Source of the DNA: Cercophora sp. LCS_1
Lineage: Eukaryota > Ascomycota > Sordariomycetes > Sordariales > Lasiosphaeriaceae
Length of the DNA stretch: 64,000 bases
Assembly: GCA_036250225.1 (NCBI GenBank)
Contig: JAPZLL010000001.1
Location: 744,001-808,000 of the forward strand
Reading direction: 5' to 3'
Positions 1 to 10,831 of the stretch are shown piece by piece. The position numbers and the translations under genes were made by a program. A model generated the notes under the pieces. It made no database searches. It saw only the letters and a list, made by a program, of their open reading frames with translations, and had not been told where the DNA came from. Position 1 is the stretch's first letter. Every line of letters starts with the position of its first letter.

Positions 1-873
1 GGCACAGATCCTCGAAAACCATAGCCGCCAGGCAACGGCGCGCCTTTGTTATTCGCCCAATATCTCGACCACGTCCGGAAACTGGCCAGACAATCCGGGT
101 CGGAGAGTGGCTTGTCCTTGTCCCGGATAGCTTGGCCTGCCAGCATACAATACTCGGTAAGGAACAGCTCGGCCCAGTAGCGTAGTTGTTGACGAGGGTT
201 GTGAGCAGCCCATACCCCCGATAGCGATGGCAGAGCGGACTCAAAAGCTTTGAGCGCTCCCTCTCGTTTCCCATCGCGCGCCAGGCAGTTGGCCCTGAGG
301 TACGCTGCCTTGAGCGCGCACACCTTTGTCCATTCCGACAGGTTTTCAAAGTCCTCGGCCGATGGGTATTCCTCGTCGAAATTCTTCGGCAGTCTCGTCA
401 AGGCAAGACTATATTCTTTGAGAACCCAGTGCACCCACCCGACGCAGACCTTGGCCTGAAACCTCTCCTCATGACACGTCTGTTCGTTCTCGATCGCAGT
501 AAGCAATTTCGGTAGCTCGGCCGAGGCTTCGAGGCCGGCAATGGCATTAGCAGTTGAGGGTTGGTCGCTGGCAGCGTTGAGGCTAGATTTGCTTATAAGG
601 GATTCGTTCTCGGCTGTCAAGGTGAGGCCTAAGTCCGGTCAGATCGAGATAGCGGCGAGGTGCGCAAGGACGGGAGGGGCGTACAGGCGCGGACCGGTGC
701 GTGCTTCCGCACTTTACGGACAAGCTCTGGCACGGCATCCCAGTTCTCTTCACAACGCGCATCATCGAGCTGTTGGATGTAATGGGCGGCCTTTGCTGGG
801 TCGGGCTACAAGATGGGCAGAGTAACTACGTCAGCGCCTTAGCCCCTGGGAGACGGTCAGGGTTCCTCACCAT
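1..873 (-). CDS. Ypp1/TTC7-like protein, N-terminal part (cut by window edge)
   Basis: Only the N-terminal part is present; the gene runs off the left edge. Exons read on the minus strand as 873-871 (the ATG alone), 805-685 and 628-1. Introns are 870-806 (GTGAGG..TTGTAG) and 684-629 (GTACGC..CTGAC..TTAG). The joined reading begins M-PDPAKAAHYIQQLDDARC and continues through NWDAVPELVRKVRKHAP, then a helical repeat region with LKAAYLRANCLARDGKREGA. This resembles fungal Ypp1 (annotated as cargo-transport or filamentation protein). That family is homologous to human TTC7, a TPR scaffold that holds the PI4-kinase Stt4 at the plasma membrane. The family assignment rests on recognising the N-terminal block and on TPR-like helices. 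The one-codon first exon is inferred, because the frame upstream of it is closed by a TAG. It is divergent to RIX1. Confidence 0.72.
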
Positions 874-1490
874 GTTGCTGGAAAAGCAGGTGGACTCGCA
901 CTACGATGACCTGGACTTGTTGCGACAGCGAGACATGCGCAGCATTCTCCCGTGAAAGAGATGGCGGTTATGGGCAGCTTGGGGGGCACGACAATCTGCT
1001 ATTGGCCATGGAGTATCGGTCAATAGTAAAAGCGAGGGGGGATTTAGTGCAGTGTTGTCCAGCGAAGCTAGCTTGGCGAGCTTAGAAATTGGTGATGCCG
1101 GTCGCGCCCCTGGACGGCACCTGAAAATGAGAAGCCAGATTGGTCGGTCTAGCCCGGCCGCCAACCCGCCCACTTGCTTACAGGGGTGAAGCTGCCTCGG
1201 AGGTGGGGCCTTTTGCGGTTCCTGCCGCCTGCAGAAAAAAAAAATCATCCAAAAAGGGAACAGAGCTTGAATGCTATGGGGGAAAAAAGATTGAAAAGGT
1301 TTATACGCAGTATCGACGAAAATATTCAACAATCGATCTTTACTTAGATCGCTGTTCACTCGGGTCATCTTGAGCTCAAATCTTGGCCCATTCACATATC
1401 ATCTGTCGACCACAACGCACAACAACGCACACACTGAGTCTATTGTTGAAAAGGCCAAACACCATTAAAGATCCGGGTTAAGACATTATA
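874..1490. other. Intergenic region between divergent genes
   Basis: Shared upstream region of the Ypp1-like gene and RIX1. It holds an A-run near 1216-1225 and no convincing coding sequence; the open frames here lack coding character. Confidence 0.6.
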
Positions 1491-3822
1491 ATGCCTGTTC
1501 CTCCAGAACTACAGGTTCTCTGTCGGAGGCTGGTCTCAACCCCAGTTGAAGATTTGCCACGGATCTGTCCAGTACTTGTCAGCCATGTGCTGCGATGCGG
1601 TGGCCCGTTGTCTGCTGTTCCCGAGCCAAAAGCTAAGGACAAGACATCCGAGGGCCCCATGCTTGTCCACAAGCTGAGGACGCACATCACCACACTTCTT
1701 TCCGGTAGAAGTGCCTCAGGTAGATTCACGGCGGTTTGCTTGGTCAAGGCCGTTATTGACGTTGGGGGGTGGGAAAGCTTGCGGGCATCTGAGCCATGGA
1801 TAAGAGGTCTCATTTCAGTAATCCAGGTACGAGGCTACGATTCACATGCACAGGCAACTGAAACTAATAACTGTTTAGAAACCGGATCCTTTGCCCTCGA
1901 AAGAGCTAGCTTTGATCACCCTCACAAAGATTTACACCCTCGTCCAGGGGTATCCAACGCTCGTCCGCGAGATGGCAACTCCTACGCTCGCAAGTTTCGC
2001 TACCGCTTGTCTCCAACTTATCAAGTCCCCTGCGTCTGGACAGCCCCTAAAGACGCCGATATCATTCATTGATACGGTCGCCTGCACATTTTCCACACTT
2101 ATTCCCCTATTTCCCACCACCCTACGACCGTTCAGTGCCCAGCTCACAGCTGCGCTCAAGCGTTTCGTTGCTCCGACGTTGGACGACTCTCTCATCGTTC
2201 CTCAAAGCTTGAGAGAGAATTCAAGGCGCGTCCTCGTCCTTCTTCACTACACGGCAGCGAAGAACGGTAGCAGTGACGAGTGGGCCAAGGGCATCCGTGC
2301 AGTCATCAAAGAGACTCACACCACAGCCGACCAGGTCTTCCGTGCCGTTCAGGAGTCATGGGAATCCTCCACCGGATACAGCGGCCAGGCAGTCCGTCTC
2401 GACGGAGAGCCATGCAGCAGTAATAATTCCGAACTCCCGGAATGGTCCGGCTTATCAGCTGGCGCCGAGAGACTCGTCGGCCTGATAGAGTACCTTGGGA
2501 GCTATCTCGATGCCGCCACAAAAGCATCCGTAACGATCCCTCTCGGCGAACTGTTGGATCTCACCTCAAGGATATCCCTCATCACTCTTCCCTCGCCAGA
2601 CTCCCCAGTCAACCTCAACTCCGCCATCAGCAAGGACGAGAAAAACGAGCTCTGGACCGCCCTCCCAGACATCCACACAGCAGCCATCCATCTCCACAGT
2701 GCCATCGTCGACCGCCTCGATGCCAACGCCCTCACCCTCTCCACTGACATCATCGACCAACTCGTCCGCATCTCCACCTCCGACCGCCACCTCCCAACCG
2801 TCCGCGAAGCCGCCTACAAGCTCCTCGCCCCCCTCCTCCGCCTCACAGGCCCAACTCTCCCCAAACTGACCGTTGACTCCCTCACACCGCTAATCCAATC
2901 CTGCTGCGCCGACACCCTCCGCCCAACCATCTACAACGCCCCTCCTCCTCAAGACCAGCAACCCAACGGCACCACCAAAGCCAAAGACCAACCATCCTCC
3001 AATGCCGATGCGTTCTTCACAGCCCCGGCCACCTCATCTCATGCAATCCCACCGCCCGCAAGCCACGAATCAGCAGCCTACGACCTCGTCCCCTTACTTC
3101 TCTCAAGCCTCCCGCAAAAATACATCAGCCCCGACACCCGCGCCCTGCTCGACCGCACCGCCATCCTGTGCAACAGCAAACCTGCGATGCTCGCGAGCTG
3201 TTTACACCCATACAAGGATAGCAGAGGCCGCTACTACCCTAGCATTCTCCCGTTCTTGATACGCCAGTTCCCCCACGACCAAGACGTTGAGGTTCTACGC
3301 ACCAATCTGATGAAGAGCGGTCGGGTTGGTCAAGCAACGGAACAGATGTGGGAGGATCCAAGGGAGGGGATCGAGGCCCTGTTGGAGGGGAAGAAGGATA
3401 GAGTAGAAGACACGGAGATGGTGGATGAGGATGCGCCTGCTGCAGTCGAGCAAGAGGGTGAGACGAAGACTGTTGGTAGTGGCGGCAGGTGGGGAGCAGA
3501 GGAGAAGATGGAGGTTGATCACGATGAGGAGGAGCCGGTGAGGAAGAATGCGTTTTTCATGACAGAACGGACGGTTGTGGTTGGTAAGGTGGAAGAAGTG
3601 CCCAAGCCGCCGTTGAAACGAAAGGCTTCAAAGGTTGAGGAGGCAAAGGCAAAGCGGGTAGATACTGGGAAGGGGGTGGCGGTTGTGGCTGAAGTTGCGG
3701 TTGCCAAGGAGACGGTTGAAAGGGATGATGGGGATGATAGTGGGAGTGAGAGTGGGGAGAGTGTTCAGATCGATATGACGTTTGATGATGATGAAGAGGA
3801 GGATGAGGAGGATGATGAGTAG
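1491..3822 (+). CDS. RIX1: Pre-rRNA-processing protein RIX1 (PELP1 family)
   Basis: Two exons, 1491-1826 and 1879-3822, give 759 residues. The intron (1827-1878) has GTACGA, a CTAATAAC branch region and a TTTAG acceptor. RIX1 works with IPI1, IPI3 and the AAA ATPase Rea1 in late 60S ribosomal subunit maturation and ITS2 processing in the nucleus. The N-terminal half is a helical-repeat region typical of the RIX1/PELP1 N-terminal domain (CLVKAVIDVGGWESLRASEP, then the block around LALITLTKIY). The C-terminal third is low complexity, with an NAFFMTERTVVVGK block, KRKA-type basic patches and a long Asp/Glu tail ending in runs of D and E, as in PELP1 proteins. The start lies directly upstream of the conserved N-terminal block. 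Family confidence is high; the fine intron boundary is also well supported by frame. Confidence 0.9.
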
Positions 3823-4339
3823 GGTGAGTAGGGGGGTTGTGTGTGTGATACCCTGTAGAAATGAGATTCGCATGTGGTTGTTAAAAAAAAAAAAAATTCA
3901 CAGACCATGTGCACATCCTAATTACTGGTGATGTAATCCCGTTTTGTGATCTCGCTCCTTTTAAACTCCTTTATTATGTCCAAGGGCATCTCAAGTTGCG
4001 GTGTAAACTGCATAGGTGGTAGGCTAAGGATCCAAACAGTTGCCACTTCAGACCACAGCACAGAGAGACGAATCCATTCTCAGGCCACTCTTGAACTCCC
4101 CCAAAACGCCACCTGATTTCCCATGCTGTCCTGAAAATGCTTAGATGCTGTCACCGCTGGGGGTGTGACGACTGACTGTTCGTCCGATTCTCTTCCAATA
4201 GCATCACACAACCTCTAGCAAAAACCCCCGAAAAATCACCAACAACCTCCCAATTATTTACAGGCAAACATTCCCCCTCCCCAACACCGCACGAACTCCA
4301 AGTGAAGAAGATACCACCACCATCCTTGACGGTCTGAGC
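3823..4339. other. Convergent intergenic region
   Basis: 3' ends of RIX1 and the WW-domain gene face each other here. A run of 14 A at 3882-3895 lies in the presumed RIX1 3' region. No gene is visible. Confidence 0.6.
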
Positions 4340-5239
4340 TCAATCTCTAAGCCAAGCCCTCCTCTTTTCTTCCTTCTTGGCTCTTCGTTTCTCCTTAAAC
4401 ATCTTGAGCTCTGCTTTACTTGGCTTCTTTCCCGCGCGCTCCGCCTTTAGACTGCGACCATCGTGCATGTTGGCCGCAGCATCAACGTCAAAATAGGCAT
4501 TCATCTGTCTTTTGCTTTTTGCTTCGTCTGTGTGCCGTTCCACTCCTTGGTCCGGCGCCTGCCATTGCCCTGTCCACCGGTTGAAAAAGCCGCCACTCGC
4601 ATACTCGGCTTCCGACTCTGTAGGGGCCGTAGAGGTCGATGGCTCCGTGACGGCTCGCGCGTTTTGCGCGTACCATGCATTCTCGTCGTAGTCGCCGTGG
4701 ATGGCCGGGTTGTAGCCACCAGAGACAGAGACAGGATTGCTGATGGAGCTTTTGTCTTGGGTTCCGGGCACAGTCACCGCGGGTGCGCCAGCGCTGGCGG
4801 TGCCGTCGGGGACCCGGGGGTTTTCCTGTTGCCATACTGCGGTGAAGCGGTTGTAAAACCAGTATGATGCCGTGTTGGGGTTCCAGTGACATTCCCAGCC
4901 GTCGTCTTCGGGTTCGGGAGCTGGCTCGGCTGGAAGCGGCGGCGCTGAACCGGGGAGTGGTTCGTCTGGGAGCGGTGGAGCGGATGGGTCGGTGGAAGAT
5001 TCTTCTTTCTCGGAACCGGGGAGTGGCTCGTCTGGGAGAGGGGGCGCGTCTGGGTTTTGTGTTGGAGATTCGTCGTCGGTAGGTTTTGCCGTCAAGTTTT
5101 GCGCGGCATCGGGGGACTCGTTCGGCGCCGGTGATGGGGAAGGGCTATCTTCTACCTCTCCAGCCTCCGATAATGCTCTCCCTGGACGCTCGTTTGAGCT
5201 TCCAGCTGCGGGCTCAGGGGAACCCTTTGTCGATGACAT
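4340..5239 (-). CDS. WW-domain protein with proline-rich repeats
   Basis: Single exon, 299 residues from the ATG at 5239, which sits in a good context (CACCATGT); an in-frame TTG upstream is not used as a start. Residues about 112-146 form a WW domain, with W in GWECHWNP, the YWFYNRFT core and a closing proline (ENPRVP). It is preceded by repeated PPLPDEPLPGS-type segments that could themselves bind WW or SH3 domains. A second aromatic stretch, GGFFNRWTGQWQ, resembles half of a WW fold. The C-terminus is strongly basic and probably helical (KPSKAELKMFKEKRRAKKEE). Fungal WW proteins of this layout are conserved but little characterised, and a role in mRNA processing is only an inference from the WW-plus-basic-tail layout. 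Convergent with RIX1. Confidence 0.8.
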   Translation of the reverse strand: MSSTKGSPEPAAGSSNERPGRALSEAGEVEDSPSPSPAPNESPDAAQNLTAKPTDDESPTQNPDAPPLPDEPLPGSEKEESSTDPSAPPLPDEPLPGSAPPLPAEPAPEPEDDGWECHWNPNTASYWFYNRFTAVWQQENPRVPDGTASAGAPAVTVPGTQDKSSISNPVSVSGGYNPAIHGDYDENAWYAQNARAVTEPSTSTAPTESEAEYASGGFFNRWTGQWQAPDQGVERHTDEAKSKRQMNAYFDVDAAANMHDGRSLKAERAGKKPSKAELKMFKEKRRAKKEEKRRAWLRD

Positions 5240-6927
5240 GGTGACGGGCTTGCGATCGAGGCGCGACACGGTCAATTGGGGTAGGATGAGTGCGAAAATA
5301 GCGGATACGGAAGGGTTATCGTCGTTTCATCGCAGCTCACATCGATTCAGAGCAAAGAAATAAGCTGAAAGGCGTTATGAAGCGAGAGTTGAGGTGGATA
5401 CGACAGGATCGATCGATCACGAATGGCTTCCTCTCCACGATCCAGCTGCGCGCGTCAGTTTGCTTGATTGCCGAAGTGGGGGTGGGTCTGGGCTCGAAAG
5501 GATGGAAGGCGTTGTGATCCGGAACGGGCTCGCTATTATCCGGACTTGAAAGAGAAGCGAGTCGCTAAGCTGCCAAGTCTGGGGACAGCTGCCGCCAAGC
5601 AGTGACTCCTTCCGATCATCATGAGCTTAAAAGAATGTTCCCTATTTGCTACTCAACGTTCAAAGCTCCCGTGCCCACATCTTCGATGACCATGAATTTG
5701 CTGTTTCAGTAATTCCTGTTTTCTTCTCACCGAAAATGCAGTCTTGTCGCACAAGAGTCTTCAATATACACATCAACTCCTCATTCATCCAAGCTCAAAG
5801 CATCTCAGTGACGACGCCAGACGCATGGGATTGCGTGGTCCGTCGCAAGTTGAGTGACGCTATCCGCGTTCGTTGCTGATCGCCCTCGACGTTGCATCCC
5901 GATGCAAATGCAGACAATGAAATATGTAAAATGCCACACCACGCAAGGCGTTCCCCGTCCTCCGGAACCAGTCCGGCACTCGCATCGGGCCAAGCGAGCC
6001 GAGAGGCCTCACTCGGGACTCCAACCGGACCGTCTCGATAGGGCCTCACAAGCAGAACCCCATGCATTGCAACCCCGCGACCCTGGGCCCCGGGGTCTCG
6101 ATGCGCGCTCAGGAAGAGCCTCCCGATCTTTTCGTTGACATTCTCCATTTTTAGGTCATCGTCGGGGCGGCCACTTTAGCCGGATAACATTGCCATCAAT
6201 TATACACACCTTATATGGCAAAATGCTGATCCTTGAACCTGGTGTTGACCAGCCGTTTTCTCTGCTCGCTGTCAGTGATTCGCTCAAGCGGAAGCTCATA
6301 TCAGCCAAGCCAAAGGTCGCAGGGAATCCAAAGGGCCCCCTGGGAAGTCCCAAGGATCCGTTTGCATGTCCGGGCATCCCACGAGCCAAGTAGGCCTGGA
6401 ACTCCATCATGGACCCGATTATCAGCCAATAGACGCAGCGACAGTCCTGGCTCAGCCCACGCTATCCGGGCGAGGAAGACTGTCTGCTTCGGACGTATAC
6501 TGGACCATATATGTGCCTGGATCTTTCCCGCCGGGCCGCGGGATCTGGTAGTCACTGACGGTCCTAATCGTGAGCGTCCTATATGACCAGCTCTTCTCCG
6601 TCTGCCAACCGCTCAATTGTTGTCTGTTTTCTGTTTACTCTCTTTCCCCGTGCCGGCGAACTTAAGGGGACCATTGGTTTCGACTGAAGCTAGATATCGC
6701 TTTATTTGCGCGCGGCGAACAGACTCATTTCTCACTGGCTTCGAAGTCATACCAACTACAGGTGCATTTTCGGCCACATATTTGCTTCTCCGATCCCACA
6801 CGTGCCTTAACCTCGGCGGCCGGGTGAGCTTGGCTCGCGTCGGTACCAGCAACTACAGTCGTCTCACTGAAGCTCTGCACGGGTAGTGGTCAGGTCAGAG
6901 GACCGAGAGGGAATCACAGACCTGACC
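5240..6927. other. Long divergent intergenic region
   Basis: About 1.7 kb between the WW-domain gene and the GH16 gene. The frames that are open here (for example 5854-6138 and 6233-6586) have no recognisable domain and no coding-like composition. It probably holds the promoters of both neighbours. Confidence 0.5.
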
Positions 6928-8169
6928 ATGCAATTACCAAGATCTCCGGTTTCTCTCATACTCCTTTTCTCCGCCGCCGTTCCCTCAACAATAGCAGCCC
7001 AACTCACCGACCATTCAAAATGCTCCTGCTACTTAACCAACGGGACTGAGTCTCGTTTCTTCTCCCATCATGCCTTCTACGACTTCAGAAGCCAATCCCA
7101 ATACGCTGGCGTCTCATCCGTCATCACCACCAAGGACGAAACCCCCGGGGCGCCTCCAACCAGCAAATACTTTACGTCGGAGAAATGGAGCAAATGGTGG
7201 ATACTAGGCAACTGGAACAACAGCCACAACAACCGCGCCGATGCCACTGTATACATGTCGCACTCCCCCAACAACGTCTACATCGAGGCCAACCCCGACA
7301 AGTCGCCCAACGCCCCACAGACTTGGCTGACCCTGCGGACCTCACGCCTCAAAGACACCAAAGACTCCAAGGAGTTTCAAACCTCGGCCGAGATCGAATC
7401 CTTCTCCCCAGGCTTCCGCTTCGTCTCGGTCCGCATGCTTGCCCGTACCATTGGCGCCAAGGGCGCAGTCACAGCCTTGTTCACCTACAAAGACTCGAAC
7501 AAGCGCGCCGAGGTGCAAGAGTCCGACATGGAGGTGCGCACATCCGACGCCGAGGATATCATACACTACACCAACCAGCCCAGCCTAGATGACGAGGGCG
7601 ACGTGATCACGCAAGCGACACTGAATGCCACGCTCTCGGACGGCCTCAAATGGACCGACTGGGCGGTGCACAGGATGGACTGGACGCCCACGAGGAACAC
7701 GTGGTTTGTCAACGGCAAGCAGGTGGCGCAGATTTCGTTTCAGACGCCCCGCGATGCCAGCAAGATTATCCTCAACGCGTGGAGCGATGGTGGACAATGG
7801 TCAGGGAACATGAGCGTGGGCGAAGCGGCCTACTTGCAGGTGCAGTGGTTCGAGGTGGTGTATAACAGCACCGAGAAGGTGGAGCATGTGCACAGGAGGC
7901 GGGAAGAAGAAACTAACGGCCGTGGCGCGCATGGGGAATTTGGGGATGAGGCGGCGGAAGGGACGGATGCCGCGGTGCCGAGGTTGGAGGGGCGGGCGGA
8001 GGATGTGTGTTTGAGGGTTTGCAGTATTGACGAGACGCCAACGCTTGGGACGCCTGTTATGTTGTGGGATAATGGAGTCGGGAAGAGGTGGGAGATGGGC
8101 TCGACCGGGTGGATTCCGCTGGTTGTCATGGTTGTTATGGTGAAGCGGTCTGCGGGGGCTTGGAGGTGA
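6928..8169 (+). CDS. Secreted GH16-family beta-glucanase/transglycosylase-like protein
   Basis: Single exon, 413 residues from the ATG at 6928; an in-frame upstream ATG at 6886 is less likely because the signal peptide starts at MQLPRSPV. A hydrophobic signal sequence ends near ...STIAA. The concanavalin A-like fold is indicated by the GH16 catalytic motif E-S-D-M-E (E198, D200, E202), matching E-x-D-x-E, followed by IIHYTNQPS, HRMDWTP, TWFVNGKQVAQISFQTP and LNAWSDGGQWSG, all typical of fungal GH16 enzymes acting on wall glucans. After a Glu/Arg-rich linker, two cysteines and a hydrophobic segment (GWIPLVVMVVMV) suggest a membrane or GPI anchor, though the basic residues after it are unusual for GPI. 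Substrate cannot be told from sequence. Next gene downstream is also a secreted carbohydrate esterase. Confidence 0.88.
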   Translation: MQLPRSPVSLILLFSAAVPSTIAAQLTDHSKCSCYLTNGTESRFFSHHAFYDFRSQSQYAGVSSVITTKDETPGAPPTSKYFTSEKWSKWWILGNWNNSHNNRADATVYMSHSPNNVYIEANPDKSPNAPQTWLTLRTSRLKDTKDSKEFQTSAEIESFSPGFRFVSVRMLARTIGAKGAVTALFTYKDSNKRAEVQESDMEVRTSDAEDIIHYTNQPSLDDEGDVITQATLNATLSDGLKWTDWAVHRMDWTPTRNTWFVNGKQVAQISFQTPRDASKIILNAWSDGGQWSGNMSVGEAAYLQVQWFEVVYNSTEKVEHVHRRREEETNGRGAHGEFGDEAAEGTDAAVPRLEGRAEDVCLRVCSIDETPTLGTPVMLWDNGVGKRWEMGSTGWIPLVVMVVMVKRSAGAWR

Positions 8170-10013
8170 GCTTGGATGCGCAGAGGGTGAGTCTAAGATG
8201 CGGAACACGCGCGGGAAGCTGCGCAGGTTAATACATTTCTTTGCATGTGGTTTTTGTTTGAATACGACCCAGGTATCGAAGTGTCTTGAGTAGTCCACAT
8301 CAGTCAGTGGAAGGTTGTCGACCAGTTGCCGTTGTTGGTGTTCTTGAGAGATCGCTTCAAGCTACCATGCCTCAAATCCAGCTGGGAACGCCCTTTGAAT
8401 ATAGCATACCAGCTTGCAAACGTGGTCATGACACCGAATCTTTGATCATATATCCATCTTTGGCTTGTAACCAACACAAGCTATCAATATCCCCAACACC
8501 CATGATTAACATCATTCTTCCCCACCAGGGCCAAAATCGGCCACAAGAAACAGTACATACGGAGAACTCAAGGCTAATCTATCTCTGACATTCTGACAGC
8601 GAGCTGAGCTCAAGGCTACTCCAGTGTGTGGACAGGCCTTGCGATCGGGCCCCATTGGACACCCGGAAATGCTGGGAAAATAAGCAAGTTTGTCGGAGAT
8701 TTTCTCCTCGTCTGGTTCATCCGATAGACGATGCATAGGGTAATCTGCAATCGGGTTGGGTGAAATGTAATGTGAGATGTGAGATGTGGGTGGTGGTGCT
8801 TTGCTTGATATGCACGGGAAGCGGGCCTACGTTATGCTGATAGGAGATACCTTAGAACGAAGGAACTGCGTGGGTTTTCGATTACCTCTTCAATTGCCCA
8901 GAATGAAATCTGGTCCGGAGTGAGGAGTTGTCGATGAGATTGTGGCGATATGGTCAACGACAGCTAATCTCGTCCCCAGCTCGACCTCGACTTGTTGGTA
9001 GATGATATGTTCAACGTTTGGAGTCCGATAAAAAGCCATCTGCAAAACCACGGGAGGAAACAGGAGCATGGATGGCCCTTGTAACAGCTTGAAACAACAA
9101 TCCTACACGCACATGGCGGCCCAGCACATGGATGCACCCCGCGGAATGGTGGTGGCCATTGCCAACGGGATGTGGAGGGGGTGGCTGATGAAGGAACACG
9201 GTTCAGGGGTTGAGGTACGGGCGATCTCGAGTTTGGATTTGCGTTGGTATCGTGAGGTGTCGCTGGGCGCCCAATTGGGACGCAGCTGCAGTTCAGCGTA
9301 ATATCCGGTCCTCAAAGCGCGGGCTTCGATGTAACGGTGGGCGGTATACGGCAACTCGTTCGTAGGGATGTCAGGGCCAAATCCATTTTTTGGCTTTAAT
9401 GTTGCTGCTGCCGGTATTGAAACGTGGGTGCTGGTTGAACCTATTCTTAGGGACAGGGGACGACAGGTGAATGGCAAGATAAACATTATTTGTGTTCCAT
9501 CGTTTTGACCGCGAGACCCTGATTCATTGAAATGGCCAGCCTTCCGCGGCTAAAACCACCGAACGGCGGCCGACGCTCTGTGACTCGGATCTTTCATGCG
9601 GGTGCCGGCGATCAGGGGAATCGGGATCGGGTGAATGGGAGATGTTCTTCAGACCAACCACGAGGGCGACGCTGACATCCCATCGCGCCACCGCGAGACC
9701 TGAACAAAGAGGCCGAGCCCTGTCTTCACAGGCAAAGCCCAGAGGCACGATGTTTCGCCCCGTAACCGTCGGCTGGTGGTGATCTTGCGAGCCATGTGGA
9801 ATACCCGATCTCCGGCTCCACGTTCCTCCCCTGCAGGGCATCGCCATGGCCCTTGATCGATCAAAAATTCCCGACTACTGAAATGGGGATAATACCCGCC
9901 CGGCTTCTTTAAAGATCGCCGAGAGCCCGTATCTCCTGGTACCTTGTTCTCTTATACTTGGGACGAACCTTCGTCTACCCTTTCCAAGGCAACACCAAAA
10001 TGCTCCCGCCGCG
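8170..10013. other. Gene-free region between two secreted-enzyme genes
   Basis: 1.8 kb without a convincing gene on either strand. It presumably contains the GH16 3' region and the promoter of the CE5 gene. A TTTAAAG element near 9907-9913 could serve as a TATA-like box for the latter, but this is weak. Confidence 0.45.
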
Positions 10014-10831
10014 ATGATGCTGGCTCAACTGTCATTACTCGGTCTTGGGATACTGGGTGTTGCTGCCCAGCGCGGAAGGCAGGGGCAGGGTCCCCGTGCC
10101 TGCCCTGAGGTGCACATCTTCGGTGCTCGCGAGACAACAACACCACAAGGCTTCGGCTCGGCCCAGACACTTGTCGACCTCGTACTTAGGCGGTTCCCAG
10201 GAGCGACTTCGGAAGAGATCGTCTATCCAGCGGCTGGTGATGACGAATACAGCCGGAGTGTCGGGGCTGGAATACTTGCCGTCATCAAGCAGACGTCAGC
10301 CTTTGCGGCGAGATGCCCTCGATCCATCATCATCATGCATGGATACTCCCAGGTGCGTCTCGTACATCAAGCTCTTCGATATATATGAGGGACGGTTCTA
10401 ACGTGTGGTGCTCTTGCAGGGCGCGCAAATCATCGATGATGCTTTCTGCGGAGGCCCCGACTTGCCACAACTCGAGACCGACTTCCCCCTGATATCCAGA
10501 ACAACGGCGAACAACACAGCCGCGATCATCCTCATGGGAAATCCTCGTCATGTTGCGGGACTTTCTTTCAATGTTGGGAATGCTACCGAGCCAGGGGTAT
10601 GGGTGTCCCTCCCCTCACGGAAAATACCGTTGCTGATATTGGTGCACGCAGTTTGCCGCCCGGCCGGCCGATTTTGAGTGCCCCTTGTTCGAAGAAAGAA
10701 TCCAGGCGTATTGCGATTCCCCGGATCCGTTCTGCGCAAAGGGTGACGATCCTGACACCCATCAGGGTTACGGCTTCGAGTATGGACGAGATGCACTGAC
10801 GTTCATCGTCAGTAAGCTTGTGGCAAATTGA
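10014..10831 (+). CDS. Secreted carbohydrate esterase family 5 (cutinase/acetylxylan esterase-like)
   Basis: Three exons: 10014-10352, 10420-10596 and 10652-10831, giving 231 residues. Introns are GTGCGT..TTGCAG and GTATGG..CACGCAG. A signal peptide (MMLAQLSLLGLGILGVAAQ) leads into an alpha/beta-hydrolase core, VHIFGARETTTPQGFG. The nucleophile is in HGYS-Q-G (Ser112), split by the first intron just after Q. The acid and base are Asp197 in SPDPFC and His209 in DTHQGYG, twelve residues apart as in acetylxylan esterase II. Conserved disulfide cysteines are present (CPEV, CPRS, FCGG, ECPLF, YCDS, PFC). All catalytic residues are intact, so it should be active in deacetylating xylan or hydrolysing cutin-like esters; which of the two is not decidable here. 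Either of the two adjacent ATGs could start it. Confidence 0.9.
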
